In this document: in pieces, positions 18,157 to 27,021 of the stretch
Numbering within the stretch: the stretch's first letter is position 1
Layout: each line of letters opens with the position of its first letter
Assembly: GCF_013204845.1 (NCBI RefSeq)
Contig: NZ_JABMKY010000013.1
Span: 124,001 to 188,000 of the forward strand
From: Paenibacillus qinlingensis
GTDB lineage: Bacteria > Bacillota > Bacilli > Paenibacillales > NBRC-103111
Direction of reading: 5' to 3'
Length of the DNA stretch: 64,000 bases
Program-made: the position numbers and the translations under genes
The notes under the pieces: model-generated
Told to the model about the DNA's origin: nothing
Database searches by the model: none
The model's input: the letters and a program-made list of their open reading frames with translations, nothing else

Positions 18157-20430
18157 ATGGTAGAGATGAACAAGAAGCCCCATCCGTATTTATATTTTGA
18201 TCGGGCGTGGGTAGAGCGGTTCCGACTACAGCTTCAGCAGAATGCAGATCTGGCACGGGAATGGCATACCTATGTGGCTAAGGCTGATCGGATGCTGGGA
18301 GAATCCTTTACCGATGAAGCACAGGCGGACGGAGAAGATTCTCAGCATGGTCGCTATGGACCGCCCAGCGAGCAAGTTGCGAAGATGGGGACGATCCTTG
18401 GCCTTGTGTATCAAGTAACGGGGGAGCGGCACTATGGTGAGAAGCTGCGAGAAGCGCTACTTCATTATAGTACCTATCAGAAATGGTACGGGAAAGGTCT
18501 GCTTCGAAACGATCCATCGTGGCATTCGGAGTTGAATACGTCTCGCTTTTGCCACGGGTATGCCGTCGGCTACGACTGCATTTACGATTTGCTTAGTGAT
18601 GAAGAGCGCGGTACCGTTCGTCGGGGGTTTCTGGAGCTTGGTGTACTGCCTACGCTGAAGGATTGGGTTTTTGCTGACACACGTATCCATACGCTCGATT
18701 CCATGGGTCATAATTGGTGGGCAGTAATGATCGGACTTGCGGGTGTTGGCGTCCTCTCCGTTATGAACGAGGAAGGGGATGCGAACGCATGGCTTGGTGA
18801 GATTGTTCGCATTTTTCCGGAATATTTCCTATACAAAGGAAGTGTGTTGGGTAATAAAAGTTTGAATTACGACGAAGCCGGAGCCTTCTATGAAAGTCTG
18901 AATTATGCCGATTACGGGTTGTATGAATATCTAGTATTTCGGTTGGCCTATCAAACCTCGTTCGGGCATACGGATTTCTCCGACATTCCTGTGCTGTCCA
19001 AGGCAGGAGACTTCTTCTTGCATACGACATATCCAGCTTCCGAGCGGCCACTAACCGTTAATTTTGGTGACGGCGATTTCTACACAGGTGCCGTTCAGGC
19101 GGCGAAGATGCTGTTGGCGAATGGGCTTGAAGATCCAAGGTTACGTTGGTATCTGAAAGAATGGCAGGCGGAGTATGGGTTTTATGATTTTATTCAGCAC
19201 GAACGTATTTGGCAGGGGAGCTCCAACCCTCCGTCTGAAGCCGAGACTTCGGTTATCTATGGAGATATCGGTTGGGTAGCAATGCGCGACAGTTGGGAGA
19301 AAGATCGTACGCTGCTGGCGGTGAAGTCCGGCTTTTCTTGGAATCATGCACATGCGGATGCGGGTTCATTTGTTCTGTATCATAAAGGGCGGGCGCTCTT
19401 GATCGACTCCGGTAATTGCTCGTACGAAAGACCGGAATATCTCAACTACTACGTGCAGAGCGAAGCGCATAATGTGGTGCTCTTTAACGGCGAGGGGCAG
19501 CTGAGGTCGGATGTGCCTCGGGGCGTGAAGGAGCCTGGACAAGTGTACCATCTGGTGGATCATGCCGGCATTCGTTATGTATACGCGGACGCAACGGGCC
19601 CGATGTCTCGGCATTTCTCGAGGAATTTCCGTCATTTCCTCTGGGTTGACGATGTCATCGTTATCATTGACGATGTGCGGGCGCATGAAAAAGGTAATCT
19701 GCAATGGCTGATGCATTTCGAAGGGGAAATCGATGTCGCGGAGAATCGCTCCGTGCGTGTAACGAACGGCGATGCCAGTGTCATCGTTAAGCATCTATTT
19801 CCGCAAGACCTGGTTATTCAGCAAAAAGAGGGCCTAGCGGATCATGCTCCGGATACAATAACGACGTATTTGTCATTTGAAACTAGCGAATCGGTTGCTG
19901 AGGCTAAATTTATTACCGCTGTGATACCGGTAGAGTCGGGGCAGCCGCTCCCAAACGTGACTGCTCTGGAGGGACACGAAATGATTGGTGTACGCATTCT
20001 GTCAGACGGTAAGCAGACGGATGTGTACTTGAACCTTCGGGCTGATGGCCGGATCATGCATCAAAATTGCATTCGTAAGTTGAATGGCTGGGAAACGGAT
20101 GCCTACCTTGTTGCGGTAACCCGACCTGAAGGTACTGAAGAAGAGGACTGGACGAACGTCGAGCGCTGCTTCATCGGGTATGGAAGCGTTCTCCGCCATA
20201 GTGGACATACGTTATTCGCTTCGATGTCCAGAGCGACAGCTTGTTTGGAGCTAAGCCCAGCGGAGGTTTCTGTCGCGCTGCGTGGCCAGCCATACCTTCG
20301 CGCCGAGGTGCGGCCAGCGGTTATGCCGCAGCGAGTTACAACGGAAGGAGATGCAGTGTTGATCTCCGATGACAACGGAGTTATCGTCATTTCTCAAAAG
20401 ACAATAATGCCATCAAGGCGTCCTGGTTGA
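18157..20430 (+). CDS. Heparinase II/III-family protein (putative polysaccharide lyase)
   Basis: A 757-residue protein with no signal peptide, so apparently cytoplasmic. The N-terminal half is an all-alpha toroid-like region (DSMGHNWWAVMIGLAGVGV). The heparinase_II_III signature NHAHADAGSFVLYHKGRALL begins near residue 395 and is followed by IDSGNCSYERPEY and QSEAHNVVLFNGEG, then a beta-rich C-terminal part. The family cleaves uronate-containing polysaccharides by beta-elimination; the exact substrate here is unknown. AGGAGG precedes the ATG at 18157. It is a single gene divergent from an AraR-like repressor, with no transporter beside it. An oligosaccharide lyase acting on imported fragments is the best guess. 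Confidence 0.85.
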   Translation: MVEMNKKPHPYLYFDRAWVERFRLQLQQNADLAREWHTYVAKADRMLGESFTDEAQADGEDSQHGRYGPPSEQVAKMGTILGLVYQVTGERHYGEKLREALLHYSTYQKWYGKGLLRNDPSWHSELNTSRFCHGYAVGYDCIYDLLSDEERGTVRRGFLELGVLPTLKDWVFADTRIHTLDSMGHNWWAVMIGLAGVGVLSVMNEEGDANAWLGEIVRIFPEYFLYKGSVLGNKSLNYDEAGAFYESLNYADYGLYEYLVFRLAYQTSFGHTDFSDIPVLSKAGDFFLHTTYPASERPLTVNFGDGDFYTGAVQAAKMLLANGLEDPRLRWYLKEWQAEYGFYDFIQHERIWQGSSNPPSEAETSVIYGDIGWVAMRDSWEKDRTLLAVKSGFSWNHAHADAGSFVLYHKGRALLIDSGNCSYERPEYLNYYVQSEAHNVVLFNGEGQLRSDVPRGVKEPGQVYHLVDHAGIRYVYADATGPMSRHFSRNFRHFLWVDDVIVIIDDVRAHEKGNLQWLMHFEGEIDVAENRSVRVTNGDASVIVKHLFPQDLVIQQKEGLADHAPDTITTYLSFETSESVAEAKFITAVIPVESGQPLPNVTALEGHEMIGVRILSDGKQTDVYLNLRADGRIMHQNCIRKLNGWETDAYLVAVTRPEGTEEEDWTNVERCFIGYGSVLRHSGHTLFASMSRATACLELSPAEVSVALRGQPYLRAEVRPAVMPQRVTTEGDAVLISDDNGVIVISQKTIMPSRRPG

Positions 20431-20584
20431 TTGTCTACTACTTTAACGGCCTACTCATAATAAATTGCGTCATGCGATGGAGGGCGACTGCTGCCTCTAT
20501 TCGTAGGTTCCGCATATTATCAAGGAATGTTTGCAACGGGCAGTTTAGGAACAATGGCAGATGACACAACCTCACGTATCGTAG

Positions 20585-20627
20585 AAAAAAAGGCATTCGG
20601 AACCCCACCGAGCATTGCCTTTTTTTC
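20585..20627. terminator. Intrinsic terminator
   Basis: AAAAAAGGCA pairs with TGCCTTTTTT, and an inner CGG/CCG pairing extends the stem; T-run follows. Symmetric A and T runs allow termination in both directions. Confidence 0.8.
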
Positions 20628-20680
20628 GCATTGCTATTCCGTACAGTGGTAACTTTGATTACTAATGTAAACTTTTATTG

Positions 20681-20708
20681 TTGCATTAGTGAATAAATGC
20701 GGTATACT
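20681..20708 (+). promoter_or_regulatory. Probable sigma-A promoter of the small XRE gene
   Basis: TTGCAT (20681-20686), 16-bp spacer, TATACT (20703-20708). TTACTAAT at 20659 and ATTAGTGAA at 20685 form an inverted pair overlapping the -35, and the same half-sites occur upstream of the XRE gene at 5762-6163. Confidence 0.55.
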
Positions 20709-20752
20709 TCAAATAGGACGAAGTGAGGATGGGGGACTGACATTCAACGCCG

Positions 20753-20971
20753 ATGCATATTCAAATTAAAGCCAAAACAGATGCATTCATCAAGGCAAGG
20801 GTCAAGAAAGGCTATTCGCAACGAGAGCTGGCACGGCATTCTGGCCTGAGCCATGCGTACATAAGTTTACTTGAACGATCGATTAAATCAGTGGGTCCAT
20901 CAACGGCTAAGCGATTAAGCGAAGTACTGGAAATGGAGTTAGAGGAGCTTTTTCAAATCAACATTGCTTGA
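20753..20971 (+). CDS. Small XRE-family regulator
   Basis: A 72-residue protein that is almost entirely a Cro/CI helix-turn-helix (KKGYSQRELARHSGLSHAYI, then LERSIKSVGPSTAKRLSEVL). An in-frame TGA 12 nt upstream makes the ATG at 20753 the only reasonable start; GAGGATGGGGG lies rather far upstream (about 20 nt), so translation may be weak. It has its own promoter and terminator. Targets are unknown. It is similar in design to single-domain phage-type repressors, but no other phage gene is near. Confidence 0.8.
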   Translation: MHIQIKAKTDAFIKARVKKGYSQRELARHSGLSHAYISLLERSIKSVGPSTAKRLSEVLEMELEELFQINIA

Positions 20972-20979
20972 AATTCGAA

Positions 20980-21023
20980 GACCGATGCCTCGTAGTTAGG
21001 GAGCGTCGGTTTTATTTTTTTTG
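20980..21023 (+). terminator. Intrinsic terminator after the small XRE gene
   Basis: ACCGATGCCTC pairs imperfectly with GGGAGCGTCGGT and is followed by TTTTATTTTTTTT. It belongs to a recurring CCGATG/CATCGG terminator type in this window. Confidence 0.75.
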
Positions 21024-21170
21024 TTTAAATACGTCACTTAATATAGATTGCAACCGAATATATGTAATAAATACATTTTTTAGTATTTTTAGTTAAGAGG
21101 AGGAGGAGATGCTTTTCATTGTAGTTGTCAATGCAGTCGGATAACAAATCGAATAAGGAGATGTGCGAAT

Positions 21171-22523
21171 ATGAAAAAAGGCGCTTCATGGAGGAAGTTA
21201 ATATTAGCAGGCACACTTTCATTCAACTTATTCATTGGTTGGAACACAGGGCATACTGCTGCCGATGGACTAGCTCCAGAGACATTGTGGGCAAAAAATT
21301 TCGACACAGGTTTTGTACTCTCAGAAGTACAGGAAAAGTCAGGGAATGGGTATGTCGTGATGGGAACTTCTGACGAGGACAACATCTATGTAGCTAATAT
21401 TGATGAGCAAGGAAATCAGCAGTGGTCAAAAGTATTTCAAGTGCAGGCAAAAAATTCATCTGGTGTTGAAAAAAAGGTAACGGTTTCTTCTATTCGCCAT
21501 CTAGATGATGGGGGATATATACTAGGAGGAACTGTCCCAGGATTTTACTTCCGCTATAATGACTATGTCATTGCCAAAACAGATGAGAACGGAGTCATTC
21601 AGTGGACACAGGTAGTTGACTCTGGTGCCTACGGTCACTTTAATATGATTCGAGAAGCAAAAGACGGCGGCTATATAAATGCTATTTTTACGGAGAGTCT
21701 AAACATAGGATCGTTCCATACGGCAGTTCAAAAAAGGGATCGTAGTGGTAAAGAAGAGTGGACGACTGTTTTAGGTGCAGGCGGACCGGATAGTCCGCAT
21801 GTAGAAGCACGTACGATCGAGGAAATAGCACATGGTGGCTATATTGTCAGCGGGACCAAAGGTAATAATGTTTCCATTTGGAAGTTGAATGCTTCGGGTA
21901 AAATTGATTGGGAAAAGACATATGGGTGCAATACGGGCCATGTTATTCAAACAACTGACGGTGGTTATGTAATCGTTGGTTCTCGTTCAGAAGACGAAAC
22001 TATTCTGATAAAAACCGATGCCATGGGTGAAGAAAGCTGGACGAAAACGCTTCATGGAGGACAACCGGTCTCCCTAACGGATACCAGTGATGGCGGCTAT
22101 TTAATAGGGCAGTCTCAACTAGTTACCAAAACCAATGCTACTGCGTCTATTCAATGGTCAAAGCCCGTTAGTGGTCTGACAAAGGCAATTTCAATGAAGA
22201 GCGGAGGGACTTTGATCCTATCTTCCCCAGACACGCTCATGAAACTGGCAGTGTATTCGCCCCCCACACAAACAGGGCTGAAGCTTGATTCAGAAGATTA
22301 TAGTCTGAGTGTAGGACAAACATTAGATACTGTTCTTACATCAGTCTATGGGGATCAACAGAGCAATGTCAGCCGCTATGGTAGCTACTCAACAGCTGAT
22401 CCTTCTATATTATCCGTAGATAGTCAAGGGAATATTACGGGTCATAAATATGGGCAAACGGTATTAACAGCAACGTATAAGGGATTACAAACTACGGCAA
22501 ATGTGTATGTCTACGGTAAATGA
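21171..22523 (+). CDS. Secreted propeller-repeat protein with C-terminal Ig-like (Big_2) domain
   Basis: A 450-residue exported protein of unknown function. A signal peptide covers roughly residues 1-30 (basic KKGASWRK, hydrophobic core, TAADG region). Most of the rest consists of about six imperfect repeats of near 45-50 residues marked by DGGYILGGT, HGGYIVSGT, DGGYVIVGS and DGGYLIGQS, each with a QW or EW strand: a beta-propeller of the PQQ/WD-like kind. The last 80 residues or so resemble a bacterial Ig-like group 2 domain (LSVGQTLDTV ... SVDSQGNITGHKYGQTVLTA). AAGGAG lies 11 nt before the ATG. It has no anchor and no sure neighbours in function; an extracellular binding role is a guess. 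Confidence 0.8.
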   Translation: MKKGASWRKLILAGTLSFNLFIGWNTGHTAADGLAPETLWAKNFDTGFVLSEVQEKSGNGYVVMGTSDEDNIYVANIDEQGNQQWSKVFQVQAKNSSGVEKKVTVSSIRHLDDGGYILGGTVPGFYFRYNDYVIAKTDENGVIQWTQVVDSGAYGHFNMIREAKDGGYINAIFTESLNIGSFHTAVQKRDRSGKEEWTTVLGAGGPDSPHVEARTIEEIAHGGYIVSGTKGNNVSIWKLNASGKIDWEKTYGCNTGHVIQTTDGGYVIVGSRSEDETILIKTDAMGEESWTKTLHGGQPVSLTDTSDGGYLIGQSQLVTKTNATASIQWSKPVSGLTKAISMKSGGTLILSSPDTLMKLAVYSPPTQTGLKLDSEDYSLSVGQTLDTVLTSVYGDQQSNVSRYGSYSTADPSILSVDSQGNITGHKYGQTVLTATYKGLQTTANVYVYGK

Positions 22524-22580
22524 GATTGATTCTATTACTCGACTAGCACAAATGAACTAATTTCTCTGCATCAATTCGAA

Positions 22581-22618
22581 AACAGATGCCCCCGTAAAGG
22601 GGAGCATCTGTTTTGTTT
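22581..22618. terminator. Intrinsic terminator between convergent genes
   Basis: AACAGATGCCCCC pairs with GGGGAGCATCTGTT (one bulge), and TTTTGTTTTA follows. It can serve both the propeller gene and the minus-strand binding-protein gene. Confidence 0.85.
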
Positions 22619-22636
22619 TACTTTGGATAGAGACGA

Positions 22637-24028
22637 TTATTTCACTGTCTTGTTATAAGCACCAATTTTTTCTGTGATACTCTTAGCAGCGTTATCCAGT
22701 GCTTCTTTTGGCGCCTTTTTGCCAGTCAGAGCCTCTTCGATGGCTGTTTCGACAATTTGACGGGCTTCTGGGAATACACCCATAACCGCACCTTGAGTTG
22801 CTGTGTTGGCTTTTGTTTTGTGCAATTGATCAATTGCGGTTTGGAATTGCGGGAATTTCGTTAGATTATCTTTGATAATTTGTTCATCATAGGCTTTTTT
22901 CGTAATTGGGAAGTAGCCTGTGTTTACGTTCCACCATGCTTGTGTTTGCGGATTCGTTAGAAATTTAATAAATTCCCATGCACCTTTTTGCTCAGCTTCC
23001 GACTTATTGTTCAAGATGTAAAGACTCGCTCCGCCTACAACGACGCCGCCTTCTTTGGCATCCGATGGTTTCGGAAGAGGGCCTGTACCTACTTGGAATT
23101 TGCCTTCAGCGCCGCTGACAATACCGCGAAGGGAAGCTGTAGAATCCAATGTCATGGCGATTTGGCCAGCTAAGAAAGCTTTTTTCGTATCATCTGTTTT
23201 ACGGCCAAGGTTGGCGGATGTTTTGCTGTCGACCATCTCTTTCCACCATGTGAGCGTTTTGACACCAGCTTCATTATTAACCAAAGCTTCTGTTGCAGCA
23301 GCGGTACGTCCATTCCCGTTATTAAGGAATTCGACACCTTGGTTCGCGAAGAATTGCTCCATAAACCAGCCGTAGATGGCAAAGGAAGAACCGGATTTCC
23401 CATCTTTACTTAGTGCCTTCGCGGCTGTCGTAATTTCTTCGTATGTGGTTGGCGGTTTCTCTGGATCAAGTCCAGCAGCTTTGAACATATCTTTGTTGTA
23501 ATACAAGATAGGGTTCGACGTATTGAATGGCATGGAATTTAGTTTGCCATCGACTTTATAATAATTCAGAATGTTCTCTTCAAGCTGGGAAAGATCAAAT
23601 TTATCCCCATCAACAAACTTTTGAACAGGTGTAATGGCTTTAGAATCGATCATGAAGCGGGAGCCGATTTCGTAAACCTGAATGAGGGAGGGGCCGCTTT
23701 TGGTATCCATCGATGCTTTCATTTTGTTGATGCTCTCATCGTAAGTACCTTGGAATACAGCTTCAACCTGTACATTCTTCTGTGACCCATTGAAATCTGC
23801 GACTAATTTATCGACAGCTTTGCCAAGCTCTCCACTCATGGAATGCCACCAGATCACTTTAACGGGTTCAGTCGGTTTCTTAACATCTCCCGCTGCCGTA
23901 CTAGTTGCAGGTTTACTTTCTGTCGTACTGCCTGTAGTCGTTGTTTCTGCTTTGCCGCATGCACTAGTTAACAGCACCATAATTGCCGTCATAGCAAGAA
24001 TGGAACTTCTTGTTTTCAATGATTTCAT
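22637..24028 (-). CDS. ugpB: Extracellular solute-binding lipoprotein, UgpB type
   Basis: Lipid-anchored binding protein of 463 residues. It has a signal with lipobox LLTSAC, then a low-complexity Thr/Ser linker, then WWHSMSGELGKAVDKLV and NGSQKNVQVEAVFQGTYDES, which are typical of glycerol-3-phosphate binding protein UgpB. It is the last gene of a minus-strand permease-permease-binding protein operon. The divergent glycerophosphodiesterase gene strongly supports glycerol-3-phosphate or glycerophosphodiesters as cargo. The symbol is assigned from this combination; related sugar-binding proteins are the alternative. An 88-nt gap with a short CCATC/GATGG hairpin separates it from the permease gene. 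Confidence 0.82.
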   Translation of the reverse strand: MKSLKTRSSILAMTAIMVLLTSACGKAETTTTGSTTESKPATSTAAGDVKKPTEPVKVIWWHSMSGELGKAVDKLVADFNGSQKNVQVEAVFQGTYDESINKMKASMDTKSGPSLIQVYEIGSRFMIDSKAITPVQKFVDGDKFDLSQLEENILNYYKVDGKLNSMPFNTSNPILYYNKDMFKAAGLDPEKPPTTYEEITTAAKALSKDGKSGSSFAIYGWFMEQFFANQGVEFLNNGNGRTAAATEALVNNEAGVKTLTWWKEMVDSKTSANLGRKTDDTKKAFLAGQIAMTLDSTASLRGIVSGAEGKFQVGTGPLPKPSDAKEGGVVVGGASLYILNNKSEAEQKGAWEFIKFLTNPQTQAWWNVNTGYFPITKKAYDEQIIKDNLTKFPQFQTAIDQLHKTKANTATQGAVMGVFPEARQIVETAIEEALTGKKAPKEALDNAAKSITEKIGAYNKTVK

Positions 24029-24116
24029 GTTCTATTTCTCTCCCTTTTGTTTCATCTAAAATATATGGAAATCTGCTTCAGCATAGTAACTGAACAGCAT
24101 GGCCATCAAGGATGGA

Positions 24117-24938
24117 CTAACCTTTCACAGCGCCAGCGGTAAGTCCGCGAACGAGCTGTTTTAAACCGAGAATGAGTAATAAGAGGGATGGCAGCAAGAC
24201 GATGGTTACACCTGCCAGGACCAGATTCCATACGGTTAATTCTTCGAATTGCAGCATTGCGATACCAATCTGCACGGTGCGCATGGCTTCGCTATTGGTG
24301 ATGAGCAGAGGCCATAGGTACATGTTCCACGCGTTCAAAAAGGCATAAACAGCTAGCGTTGCCAAGGCTGGGCGTCCCAGTGGAAGCACGATTCGCAGGA
24401 ACATGCGGAAGTGGCCGCATCCATCGATTCGTGCCGCTTCGAACAGCTCTTTGGGCAGTTGTAAGAAGAATTGCCGCAGGAGGAAGGTTCCGAAGGCAGT
24501 CGCTAGAAAAGGAACGGTCAGCCCTTGCATGCTATCGAGCCAGTCCCACTTTTTAATGGTCAAATAATTAGGAATAATAGTGACTTCCCACGGAATCATC
24601 ATGGTCGCCATGAAGAGCGCAAAGATGAAGGCCTTACCCTTAAAGCGAATATTCGTGAAGGCATAGGCAGCCATGCTCGATGTTATGAGCTGCCCCAGCG
24701 TAATAACAATCGAGACAATAAGGCTATTGGATACAAATTTGGCAATAGGCACAAGCTTGAAGACGGCGATTATGCTGCCCATGTAGAAGCTGCTAGGCAA
24801 GAATCGAGGCGGATAGGCGGATGCTTCCTCGGGCGTCATCAAAGCGGATGAGAACGTATAGAAAATGGGATATAGGACAAGTGCGGCACAGATGATCAAT
24901 AGGGTATAGACGAAGGTATTTTGCAAACGAGTCATCAT
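24117..24938 (-). CDS. ugpE: ABC transporter permease, UgpE type
   Basis: Integral membrane permease of 273 residues with six predicted helices. The EAA loop EAARIDGCGHFRMFLRIVLP is clear, and the end LVRGLTAGAVKG is typical of the second permease in CUT1 importers. Its ATG overlaps the stop of the preceding permease gene by 4 bp (ATGA), so the two are translationally coupled. It should form the channel with the UgpA-type partner. No UgpC-type ATPase is encoded nearby. Confidence 0.88.
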   Translation of the reverse strand: MMTRLQNTFVYTLLIICAALVLYPIFYTFSSALMTPEEASAYPPRFLPSSFYMGSIIAVFKLVPIAKFVSNSLIVSIVITLGQLITSSMAAYAFTNIRFKGKAFIFALFMATMMIPWEVTIIPNYLTIKKWDWLDSMQGLTVPFLATAFGTFLLRQFFLQLPKELFEAARIDGCGHFRMFLRIVLPLGRPALATLAVYAFLNAWNMYLWPLLITNSEAMRTVQIGIAMLQFEELTVWNLVLAGVTIVLLPSLLLLILGLKQLVRGLTAGAVKG

Positions 24939-25894
24939 TGATAGTGCACCTTCTTTTCAAATACTTTAAACTGAATGACCGTGAAAATAAGGATAATGGT
25001 GAAGAGGACAAGCGCTTGCGCGCTGCCTGTTCCGAATCGGAAGTTAATAAAGGCATCCTGATATAAGGTGTATACAAGGACATCTGTGGAGTTGACAGGA
25101 CCACCTTTGGTCAAGATATGAATTTGTCCGAAGGACTGAAAAGCACCGATGATAGACACGATTGTAACGAAAAATACTGTTGGTGAAAGTAAAGGCAAGA
25201 CGATTTGGATAAAGGTGCGAATGGGACCAGATCCATCGATTTTGGCACTATCATAGATTTCATCTGGAACGCCTTGAAGGCCGCTGAGTAGAACGATGTA
25301 AGTGAAACCGAGATTCATCCACACCGTCATCATGGAGACGGAAAGTAGTGCCCATCTAGGGTCCGTCAACCAAGCAACAGGTTCTAATCCGACTAGTTGC
25401 AGCAAGTAATTCAACATGCCGACACTCGGGTGAAAGAGCATCATCCAGATTACGGCGGAAGTCCCTACCGACAATACGACAGGCAGGGAGAAGATGAATT
25501 GAAAGATGCGCATGCCTTTGAGCTGATTATGTGTCAAAGCCGCAAGCATCAATGCAATCACGATTACCGTAGGAACAGTTAGCAGTGTAAAGAGGCCAGT
25601 AACTCCTAAACTTTGATAGAATCGTTCTGAGGTGAAAATAGCCGTGAAATTATCGAAGCCTACAAAGGAAGCCACCCTGCCTCGCGGATCGGTTTCGTGT
25701 AAACTGAGATAGAAGGTTTGTATCAAGGGGTAGAACAAAAAGACAGCGAATAGCAAAAGTGAGGGAGTTAAGAAAACATAACCAAGGATTGTCTCCGACC
25801 AATTAGGACTGAGTAATGCCTTGCGTGGATATGCTGCATGTGTCTTCGTGTTTATTTTACTTGTGTGAGGTAAATCTCTTTCTATAGCATTCAT
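24935..25894 (-). CDS. ugpA: ABC transporter permease, UgpA type
   Basis: First gene of the Ugp-like operon, 319 residues. Hydrophobic helices begin with ILGYVFLTPSLLLFAVFLF, and the EAA loop reads DSAKIDGSGPIRTFIQIVLP. The frame opens at 25909, but the ATG at 25894 is preferred because GGAGGAG lies 6 nt before it. Transcription starts in the 210-bp region shared with the divergent phosphodiesterase gene, consistent with co-regulation. Confidence 0.88.
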   Translation of the reverse strand: MNAIERDLPHTSKINTKTHAAYPRKALLSPNWSETILGYVFLTPSLLLFAVFLFYPLIQTFYLSLHETDPRGRVASFVGFDNFTAIFTSERFYQSLGVTGLFTLLTVPTVIVIALMLAALTHNQLKGMRIFQFIFSLPVVLSVGTSAVIWMMLFHPSVGMLNYLLQLVGLEPVAWLTDPRWALLSVSMMTVWMNLGFTYIVLLSGLQGVPDEIYDSAKIDGSGPIRTFIQIVLPLLSPTVFFVTIVSIIGAFQSFGQIHILTKGGPVNSTDVLVYTLYQDAFINFRFGTGSAQALVLFTIILIFTVIQFKVFEKKVHYQ

Positions 25895-26033
25895 TGCAAG
25901 CTCCTCCATGACCCGTTATTCGACTAGCACTTATGTGTATTAGATTAACCGTCGTTTATTTGACCAATGTTAAATTCAAGTGAATGTTTTGTATATTTTT
26001 AGAAACCTTTACAAAATTCATAGAAATACTTAC

Positions 26034-26063
26034 TGGGCAAAATCGACTTTATTCAACTATAAT
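26034..26063 (+). promoter_or_regulatory. Possible promoter of the glycerophosphodiesterase gene
   Basis: TGGGCA (26034-26039), 18-bp spacer, TATAAT (26058-26063), followed by a start codon about 40 nt downstream. The -10 is perfect and the -35 is weak (4 of 6), which suggests activator dependence. Confidence 0.5.
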
Positions 26064-26104
26064 TTGAGCATATTTAATAGCTTATCTATGTAGGAGAGTG
26101 AATC

Positions 26105-26833
26105 ATGAATAGACAGAAACCGATCGTAATTGGACATCGCGGAGCATCTGGTGAAGCCCCGGAAAATACAATAGCTTCTTTCGCATTAGCATTAGAACAA
26201 GGGGCAGAAGGGATTGAACTCGATGTTCAGATAACGAATGACGGAGAGATCGTCGTTTGTCATGATCTAACGTTGGATCGTACGACGAATGGCTCCGGAC
26301 TTATTTGTGAGAAGAGCTGGGAAGAATTGAAATCGCTGGATGCTGGATTCTGGTTCTCGGAAGCTTTCACGGGCGAGCGAATTCCTCATCTGCGTCAAGT
26401 ATATGATCTTATACCACGAGGACATCTTATCAATGTGGAAATCAAACACGCTTACGAGGGAAGAATGGAGAAGGCGCTGTTGGCATTTATAGAAGAAATG
26501 GGTAGATGGGAAGACACAGTGATTTCTTCCTTCGATCACAAAGTGATTCACAGGATCAAACAAGCGCAGCCTCAAGCGAAAGTAGGGCTGCTGTATGCAG
26601 CCAACTTAATAGATCACGCGGCATATGCGAGTCAATTGGGGGTAGATGTGTATTCCTTGCATCCGTATCATCACGGCATTGGACAAGAAGATATAATTGC
26701 TGCCGCGGCGGCGGGATTAGCCATTTATCCGTATACAGTCAATGAGGTTGCAGACTATAAAAGGTTGATTGCTGCTGGTGTTACGGGAATCATTACCGAT
26801 TATCCGGCACGATTGCGGAATCTGCTTGACTAA
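26105..26833 (+). CDS. ugpQ: Glycerophosphodiester phosphodiesterase
   Basis: Cytoplasmic enzyme of 242 residues, full length for the bacterial GDPD family. It hydrolyses glycerophosphodiesters to glycerol-3-phosphate and an alcohol. The signature IGHRGASGEAPENTIASF is at residues 10-27 with the catalytic His; metal ligands include the Glu/Asp of GIELDVQ, then VCHDLTLDRTTNGSG and VEIKH. There is no signal peptide, so its substrate must be imported, which fits the divergent Ugp-type ABC operon. AGGAG precedes the ATG. A perfect hairpin terminator follows. Confidence 0.93.
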   Translation: MNRQKPIVIGHRGASGEAPENTIASFALALEQGAEGIELDVQITNDGEIVVCHDLTLDRTTNGSGLICEKSWEELKSLDAGFWFSEAFTGERIPHLRQVYDLIPRGHLINVEIKHAYEGRMEKALLAFIEEMGRWEDTVISSFDHKVIHRIKQAQPQAKVGLLYAANLIDHAAYASQLGVDVYSLHPYHHGIGQEDIIAAAAAGLAIYPYTVNEVADYKRLIAAGVTGIITDYPARLRNLLD

Positions 26834-26853
26834 CTTAGCCAGAGGTTGAGATA

Positions 26854-26888
26854 AAAAAACCAGTAAACTTTGAGTTTACTGGTTTTTT
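26854..26888. terminator. Strong intrinsic terminator
   Basis: AAAAAACCAGTAAACT pairs perfectly with AGTTTACTGGTTTTTT around a 3-nt loop. Confidence 0.92.
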
Positions 26889-27021
26889 CGTGTTCAATGC
26901 ATTGTATTTTTCGTGGTTTTAACAACAATAATATGTTAAATTTCATTATTTATTTATTGCAAAACGATAAATTATGTGATAAATTCAAATCAAATTTAAA
27001 TGATAAGTGAGGGGCTTTTTT

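Larger units (their letters stand above)
20431..20752. other. 322-bp intergenic region with possible coding remnant
   Basis: Between the heparinase-like gene and the small XRE gene. A frame without a start runs from just after a double TAA near 20455 to a TAA at about 20652. It encodes a hydrophobic, protein-like stretch (LLPLFVGSAYYQGMFATG), which could be a gene remnant or chance. The region also contains a strong terminator at 20585-20627 and the XRE promoter at 20681-20708. Confidence 0.3.

Noticed and set aside
24029..24116. Riboswitch between ugpE and ugpB
   Set aside because: Only two small hairpins are visible and none matches a known aptamer; an mRNA-stability or processing element is more likely.
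25910..26104. PhoP (Pho box) sites between ugpA and the phosphodiesterase gene
   Set aside because: One TTTACA is present at about 26008, but the 11-bp-spaced partners match the consensus poorly.
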